From: Bostrychus sinensis
Taxonomy: Eukaryota; Chordata; Actinopteri; Gobiiformes; Eleotridae
Assembly (NCBI GenBank): GCA_020698575.1
Contig: CM036242.1
Span: forward strand, 21,896,624 to 21,960,623
Reading direction: 5' to 3'
Length of the DNA stretch: 64,000 bases
Shown: piece by piece, positions 52,501-61,500 of the stretch
How the letters are laid out: each line of letters starts with the position of its first letter
How positions within the stretch are numbered: position 1 is the stretch's first letter
Program-made: the position numbers and the translations under genes
Notes under the pieces: generated by a model
Told to the model about the DNA's origin: nothing
Database searches by the model: none
Seen by the model: only the letters and a program-made list of their open reading frames with translations

Positions 52501-55500
52501 ACAGGCCACAGACAAAACACATGCCTAATAGCACTACCGTGTCGCACAAATGCTGGACTTGTCAGGAATGTTCTGAAACACACTGACTAGCAGGGACACC
52601 CATGCAGGGCATTTACAAACAGATACAGGACATTTGTTCCAACCGCACTGAATTAGGCCTGCACATATAAATAAGTATACGCACACACACACATGCACAC
52701 ACAGTTGGCCCGAGAGCTTGGCATGGGGCGCACGAGACCAGCATGTGCTGTAGTGACTCACCTCAGATACACAAAACAATTACTGCTCTCACAGGGCTGG
52801 TCAGGGCACAGCTTGTTCTAATAGACCCAAACAAAGAATTCAATTGAGTAAACAGGAATAAATTAAGGGTAAAAAATGCTAAATTGAATACGATTTTAAA
52901 AAAGTACGAGACATAAGAAACGGAAAAACAGCGTGGTGCTGTATTATCTCCCCAGGACTTAATATTACTGTGCAGAGGGACCCGGGAAAGCTTGCAACTG
53001 AAAGAACGCATTCACTTAACATTAGCCATGGCTCTTTCATGTCTGTCTTACTTAACTTTTACCTGGAACAGACAAAAAGAAAAAGCAGCGCGCGTGTGTG
53101 TGTGGTGTGTATGTGTGTGTGTGTGTGTGTGAGCCATATGCTAATGTTGCTCCATGTCCGTCTCTATCCCCCGTCTGTGCCCAGGGCCTTCGCGAGATAA
53201 TCAGCATAATTCTTTTGACAAATACACATGGTTATTCTTAATTAGTATCACACAACTGTCCCCCCGGCCGTACCGTGCCTTTCCACCTGAACGTCAGACT
53301 TACACGACCACATAGGGCCACAAAAAAATGCACAAATGTTAGAATGCACTACTATACATAAAACACACAATATGGGAAAGATATATGTACAATGTGTTTT
53401 AAGTATTTATGAAACACAAATTGACCCTGTGAAGGCTGTAAATGTGCTGAACTACAGATTGTAGAATAGCTCACACAACAAAGAGAATGAGGAAATAAAA
53501 GATTGAATAGATTGCTTTCTTGCCCTCCGTGCTAAGTTGTGTTGAACCATGTAAGATCTAAGGACTCTTTAATGTATAAATTAGCAAGACCTCTTCTTGT
53601 CTTCTGTCTTCTCTCCCCGATCATTGTCCAGTCCTGTTTATACCGCTCTCCCCTCCCTCTACGTACTCCTGGTCTGCTCTTTTTCATTTGTGGTGATGAA
53701 TTGGTAACTTTGATCTTCCTCACACATGCTCAAGCACATTGGATTTAGGTTGACTAGAAGCTTTTTCAAATCCTACATTGTAACAAATCATGTCGACTTC
53801 ATAGCTTTGCAAATTTTCTTTGAATCAGCTCAAAAACTACTCTAGATGGAGGTGACTAGCACTTCACAGCGGTAATTCTGCAAACGTAGCTGAATTAAAA
53901 GTGAAATTAATGATATTTGTGATTTTTTTTTTGGTGGAGGCTATTAATATAGATGTGAAATTTTACTGAATTCAAATTAAGATTGGTGTATTAAAATCAA
54001 ATACTGACAATTACTACAAATGTCGAAGTAGAACTGGATTTATATTGCTGTGCATCTGACATCTTATGCATACATAGTTGCACATTGCTTCCTTGTGTGT
54101 GACTTTAAAGTAGCATTTTGTGTTTAGGCCTTGTACCATTGAATATGTAAAGTATATAGGCCAAAGAAATAGCTATTGAGGGAGCTATTAATGGCACGTA
54201 ATGGCAGTGTACTTGTGATTACTGCTTGTTTGCATGTTTTTTATTTAATACGTGTAGTGTTTGTGTGTGAGGTGGACAGACTGCTGTGTGAGTGCAGTGC
54301 AGGGCTGAGGCCATTACTGTGGTGTGTTTCAGTGATAAAGTGTTTGAATGTATTGCCATCTAGAGGCGTGTTGCAGAGTCTCCACGCTCCAATAAAAGGT
54401 GCCAGCGCCAGATGCTGCTATTGACAATGTGCATATGTTAACCGTTTTATAGGCCACATGCCTCACATATTTCACTGGCTTTTAAGGTAGAGAGATCTCT
54501 CATTTTCGCTCACTTAATCTGTCTCTCCCCCTAGCAACATCTATCTTTTTTCTCTTCCACTCACAATTTTTTTCCCTTTGTCCCAGTATCCTCAATTTCT
54601 TTGTTACTTTCTTAGAGTTGGATGTTTTCTCTTTTGTGGTCGCCACAGAAAATCATCTGCCTTGACCTTGACTTGGCATAGGTTTTTAAACCGAATGCTT
54701 TTCCTGATGCAAACCCTTTCTAATTATCCATGCTTGGGAATGGCACAAAGCGTACACTGGCGACCCTCTGGCCATTATTACAGTTACACAGAAAAGCATA
54801 TATAGGTAAAAGAAAAGGAGAAGATATAAGATGAAATGATTGATAAAATAAAAAATGCATACTGTGTAAAAGTTTTGGTGGGGATTGAGAAAATGCTGTT
54901 AACTAAGAGCGCTTTAATGGATACAGATTTTTTTTCTTTTCTTTTTTTGTCATCAACATTTAAAGAAAGGTCATTAATGGGCCAAAGACACTATGATTAA
55001 TTTTTGTGGGCACTATATATTTACCGATTTGAGATAGGACCAGTGCCTTAGCAGAGGTCTACACTTTCTGATTGCCTCTAGGTTTTTTTTTTCTCCTTTT
55101 TTTATTTGTACATTAATACCCTCTTTGTTTTTTATAGACTCAAAAATGTGTCTAAGACTTCTGCACAGTGCTTTATAAGGTTCCATGTTAACTAGAAAAT
55201 ATAACAAAGGTAAAAAAAAAACAACAACACATAATATACATCAATGAACATTGATATTGAAAAAATTGTTTTTCACCTATCAATATTAATAACAAACTCC
55301 TCGTTTCAACTCTATATTTATTTTCATTTTTCTATCTTTAACCTCATTTCTTTTGCACACCATTCCTCTGTTTTGCAGCCCTTTCTTTCCTCCCTCTCAC
55401 TGCTGGGGACATGCTGTGATTTACAGGAGGATTTAGTTTGTGTCTAGGTGTCTTGGGGCTTATTAATCCTATTTTATTGTGGATGAAAAACATGTTGGCT

Positions 55501-58500
55501 TGCAGACATGAGAACAGTGAATACACACATTCTGCTTGTTGTTCCAACGGTTCATCCCCGGTGCCAGGCTACGGTGATTTGTCAGGGTTTTTCATTTGAT
55601 TTAGTTTTGAATTGGAGACTTTTTGATCCTCTTGCTGCTGCATTGAGTGGGTAACCAGTTAATCTCTTTACATATGCTTGTTTATGTGGACATTTTGAAA
55701 AACTGCAGACTCAACACATGAGGAAAAGATGTCTCTTGAATACACATGCCCCAGACGCATCATACTGGTGGTTGCTCTAAAGCTCATTGGCATAAACAAA
55801 TAAGCAGGCTGCTCCTAGAGCTTGATGCTTCTTCTATGTCATCGTATGCCAGGGCCTTTTGAACGGTGTTTCTCTTATCAATTAGTAAATGGTGTTTAAC
55901 TCAGTGCGCATGGTAACAGCGTTTGCCAGAGTATTGGGTCGGGTCCCAGTGCCTAAAGCTACTGGCAAGACTCACTGCGCCTTTGTCGCCAGTTGCTTGT
56001 GTTTGATATGAAAGGATGCATGTGTGACACAAACACTCAGTCTGTGAGCTTTGAATTCACCCATAAGGGACAGCCGTCTGCCTGCCAGTCCCTCTCTGTC
56101 TCTGCCACTCCTCTGGTGCTTATTTACTTTACCATGACAGAGGCTGTATGTTTGAACGTTGATATCTCAAATCCCATGTCATGTCATCTTAGCTTTCTAT
56201 TGTAGCATTGCTCTTTTCATTCCCTGTTTTAATAAATGTTGCACTGATGCATGCATGGTTTGTTTGTGTGACAAATTTTCTCTTGTTTCATTTTCACTTG
56301 GCCAAGAGAACCAAACCCCTTTTATGTAATGGGTATTTGTTAAACTCTTCTTAACTCTTCTTTTTTATTATATGCATCTGCTATATAAACATTATATTTT
56401 GTTCTTTCTTTAGGGTTCGGTCTTGGAAGCTACACTGTTTGGTCTTGAGCCTTACACTGACTATAGTTTTCAAGTGGAGGCCATAAACGGAGCAGGTAGG
56501 TTATACTCTGTCACCTGCATAGTTTTTGGTATTATACCCTAAATTAGCACTATTCCCCCAAATCTTGTTTGTGTACAGGCAGCGTTTTTAGTTCTTGGGT
56601 ACAAACTAGGACCCTAGAGGCTTCTCCCGCCAACCTGACAAACTTTACTATGGAGCAGAGAGAGCAAGGCAGGGCATTACTGTTGAGCTGGGATGAACCA
56701 CGTTCTCCAAATGGAGTTGTTACGGTACATGAAGTAGTCAAAAATGTTATCAATTTTGGTGTAATACACAACTGATTCCACTATGGACCCTAAACTACAA
56801 AAACAGTTATTATTTTTTATAAATTTTTTTTTAGATGTATAACTTGTACAGTGAGGGCAACTTGGAGTTCAGCGGACAGTCACGCAGCTTCCTGTTTCGT
56901 CGTTTGGAGCCATGGACGGTTTATAGTCTCACTCTTGAAGCCTGTACCTCTGCAGGCTGCACACGCACCCTTCCTCAGCAAGTGACCACTGCAGCAGCTC
57001 CTCCTTCCTCCCAGCCTCCTCCCACACCTCTCTTTATTGGCGCGGACCAAGTATCACTTACCTGGGGCCCTCCATCTGAGCCCAATGGACCTATTGGAGA
57101 GTATATTTTATTAGGTAGAAGTCTGAATGAACTTGGAAGGGGGAGAAGCAATGAAGAGGATATTGAAAGTGGGAAAGTAAGTGAAGACTACTGCAACAAT
57201 AGAAGCAGACTGTAGTTACCCAAATACTGCATGTATTCGTTTTTGGTTGTTTTTTTTTTTGTTTTTTTTTACAGGTGCTGTTCAGAGCATCCTCCCCTCA
57301 TGAAGCTGAGACCCTCTCCTACACAGTAACTGGCTTGCGTCCCTGGACACAGTATGAGTTTAGCATCCAAACATACAACCCTGCTGGTCACACACAAAGC
57401 CCTTGGACAACCGTAACAACCAGACAGGCCCCGCCCCGCGGCCTCGCCCCTCCAATAGTAACACATCTCCCTGACCATCCTACCAAGGTTTTGGTGTCCT
57501 GGACTTCTCCTCTAGAGCCCAATGGTGTTCTCCAGTCTTACAGAATTAAAAGAAACAATATCAGTTTTCCTTTTAGTTTTGACCCTACCATTCTCAGCTA
57601 CAACGATGAAGAGCTTGTGCCATTTTCAAAATATAGGTACCACTTTCAAATATAATTTTTATAGTTGATAAATTTGTAATAAAATGTGATTAAAATATGT
57701 TACATTTTTATAGCTATGCAATAACAGCTTGTACATCAGAGGGATGTGTCACCAGCCCTTATACCAACATCACAACACTGGAAGCGCCCCCCACCACAGT
57801 GGATGTTCCAACAGTGAACAACATCACATCCAGTACTTTAAGAGTTTCCTGGACTGAACCCCTCACACAGAACGGAGAAGTGACAAAGTATGTCCTGAAG
57901 CTAAACAATGAGGAGGTTTATCGAGGGAGAGATCTCTATACAGTACTGTCAGATCTGCAGCCTCACACTTTCTATCAGTTAGCATTGTTGGCTTGTACCA
58001 GCGGTGGGTGTACTACAAGTGCTACAGTTTCTACGCTGACTGATGAGGCACCGCCCACTGGCTTGTTTCCCCCAACACTTAAGGTATTTTTTCTTGAAAG
58101 AAGTTCATTTGACAAAGTGCCAAGCATCCAAATCCCTGTCTGATCTAAACAACAGTACTGTGCAAAAGGCTATAAACAAAAAAAGGTGTATCAACGCGCA
58201 AAAATACACAAACGAAAAAAGAAAAAAAAAATACAGAAAATAAAAAAACAAAGAAAAATCAAAACTAGTAGGGGCTCTGAGCCCATAGACCTCCGCCAAG
58301 GCACCGTTTCGATCTCCTAAGGGTAAAGCCATAGAGTCTAGACCTAGACTTAAACCTGAAGATATCCTAGTTCACAGGTTAATGGTCTTTCCATTGAGCC
58401 ACAAAACCCTCATATCTCACAATTGTAGAGAATATACTAAAACTTATCATTAGGTTTTTTTAGTAAGTTTAGTTAGTATCTTTTGTCCGTATCTCAGAAT

Positions 58501-61500
58501 GCTAGGGAATCCCTGACACGCCTGGATTCAAACAGTGATCTGGATCCGCATCAACATTATTCATTTGGTTCTTGGCCCATTACTGACCTTTACTGAAATT
58601 TTTATAACAAAAATAGAAAATAAAATGGGGTATTTAATAAGGTATTGTTAGTTAAGAGCATTTTCCACACCCTAGTAAAAGTAAACATTTGCACAGTACT
58701 GTATACTGTATGTCTGATGTTTTACTATTGTTAGGAAGATATTTATTAAGTCAAGGTAACTTTTTTTGTTGTTCTTTGACATTTCAAGGTGACAGGTTCA
58801 GAGTCAATAGAGATTAGCTGGACAGCACCAGAACATCCTAATGGCATCATCACAGGATATGAGCTACGTAGAGATGGTCAACTTGTTTACATTGGAACAG
58901 AGATGCATTACCACGACTTCACACTTTTGCCCAATTCTGAGTACAGCTATGTTATTAAGGCCAACAACAGCAAAGGAGGAGTAAGCAGCACAGTAGCCAC
59001 CACAAGAACACACCAGTCAGCTCCATCTGGCGTTGCTCTTCCTACACTTATCCCAGTTAGACCTGATCAGGTAAATTGCTGGCTGTCCTGACACTAGTAC
59101 ACACCTACATTTATTAGTAAGTAGTTAATGGTTTTGTTGTCTGCTTTCCTTTTTCAGTTAAGAATAGAGTGGAGCGCTCCAGCCCATCCCAATGGAGAAA
59201 TTGTTCGTTACGCAGTGTACAAACGTGATCCAACTCAGCTAAGCATCATGAGCACGGTGTTGACACCACAGGACAGTGCCTTTTCTGATAGACACACCAC
59301 ATTTGACGGACTGTCACCACATCAGAGGTTAGTCAAAAGCACAATGAAGACAAGCATCCATGCAAGAGAAACACAGCCTATATAATAAAGCAATAGTGCA
59401 TGAGCTCTTTGAAAAAGCATGGTGAGAAATGCAAACACCACATTCACTACAGTACTGTGCAAAGCTCTTAGTTAGGTTTTTAAGAAAGTTAAGGTTATGA
59501 ACAATGAACAGTGTATAAATGTGCAAAATAAACAAAAAATGCAAAAATAAAATACAGCACACATACACATACAGCTTTGCCTAGGTACTATAGACCCCAG
59601 ACCTGGACTCAAACTCAAAAATCTTCTAGTTCAAGAGTAAATGCCCTTTCCACTGAGCAACAAAACCCTTATCTCTCACAACAGTAAAGAATCTACAAAA
59701 ACTAATCATTTATTCTTTTAGTGAGTGAAGTTAGCATCTTCAGGTCGTATCTCAAAATGGTACAGAATCTATTAAAACTCCTGGATCTAAACAGTGATCT
59801 GGATCCACACCAAAAGCACACATTTTGTCCATGTCCCATTACATTATACATTTTTTATAACAAAAATAAAAAATCTAAATTCTGTGCACTTAAGCATTTT
59901 TCATACTTGACTAAAACTTTTGCACAGTAGTCATTTAGTAGGCGTGTTTCTGTGTCAGAAAGTGTGTGCATGTGAAGATAAATAAATTACCTTTGTTTCA
60001 GCAAATTATCTATTTGTTGAACTTGCTGTTACCACCTTGGCTCTTTTTTGCTGTCACTTCCCTCATTATTCTCTTTAGAAACACAACAAAAACAAGTGTT
60101 CTGTATATCAAATGTACTTATATGCAGGTCAAATGTATTTATGTTTTTTACACATATTGTACATGTTTATAGGTATGAGGTGAGAGTGGAGGCTTGCACC
60201 ATACTTGGCTGCTCCTCCAGTGACTGGTCGTCTATAGTCACTCTGGAGGCTCCCCCTTCTGGGCAGGCAGCACCAATGTTAGACCTCCAACCTGATGAAG
60301 AAACTGGTTTTGAGACCACTTTTCTGCTCACCTGGTCTCCTCCGACTCAGCCACATGGTTTAATCCTGCACTATGAGGTGTACCGAAGACTGGAGCAAAT
60401 GCCTGTCAGTCACAGAAGTGATCAAGCAACTCTAATTTACAGAAATACCTCCTCTGTGTACATAGACAAAGGACTCCAGCCATATTCTAAGTACCAGTAC
60501 CAGGTATATGAATTTATATTTTATTTACAAATACCACATACTAATTATTTTTATTAACCTCATCAAGGAGGTTATGGTATTGCTTGTTTGTTGGTGGGTT
60601 TGCTTGTCTGTTAACAAATTGATTATATTTTTAGAAAAAGGTTAGCAGTGGCCAAGGAACTGATGGTAACTTTTTGGTGTGGATCCAGCCAGAGTGGAAC
60701 TATAATGTCCTGAAAGAGGTTATGAAGTCTAGTGCTTTTAGATTTATTTTATTTCAGAAATACTTTGATTGGTTTACTGTCAGCATAAAAATATAACACT
60801 TTACACATTATCTAAAAATCTTCTTTGACAGAAATATGTTCTCCTTTTTGTCCTCTATGTGAGACAAGGGAAAGAGTTAAATTGTTTATTGTAATTTGTA
60901 AATCTAATTTAGTGATGAGCCCTGATATGACTGACACATTAGAAGATGTTGTCTGTTTTCACACTGAAATGTTTTACATGTTAAGTTGCAGACACAAATC
61001 ATGGCCCCACATTATCACTGACTGACTGATGTAGTCACTCATACACGGTCACGCTGTTGACACTATAACGCATGAGAAGTAATCAGACAGGTGTTAAATG
61101 GCGGGGTCTGTATCTATGCTGCTCTGCTCTGCGTTGGTACACTAATTGACAGGCTAGCCCTTTGGAAGCAACAATAACATTAGCATTCCTGCCTGTCAGA
61201 CACGCGAGCTGAGGCCAGAGAACCTGTGTAATTGATTGAGTTTGCCTGATTGTGGTGCTGGCTTTATTTACGAGGGTCCTAATTTATGACAGTAGGAGGA
61301 AGGGAGGGAGGAGCTTTGGGAGATGACGGGCAGGCAACAGAGCCATTAATCACTGGGCCCTCAGAGCACTCCACTTCCTGATTACCAGCCAGCCAATCGA
61401 ATTAACAGTTAGCCCCCTTGGTAACAGAGCTTGTATTGGAAAGACCTTTTAATGGTGACCGCTACATGTCCCCTGAGTGTTTGCCAATTGGGGACGGCGG

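Larger units (their letters stand above)
46933..56413 (+). other. ush2a intron 27, 9.5 kb, longest in the window
   Basis: Contains a hAT-type element (47911-48640), a C25 run with CA tail (49467-49506), a TG repeat (53092-53130), a tRNA-like family fragment (52025-52180), a dispersed-repeat copy (54645-54765) and a Tc1-ended element (54859-55172). In the remaining blocks (46933-47910, 48641-49466, 49507-52024, 52181-54644, 55173-56413) I recognise nothing; 50160-50340 is noted as possible conserved non-coding sequence. Confidence 0.65.

Noticed and set aside
57111..57120. Possible earlier donor (AG|GTAGAA) for exon 30
   Set aside because: It would leave phase 1, but exon 31 starts in phase 0. 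The longer exon ending at 57176 with a GTAAGT donor keeps the frame.
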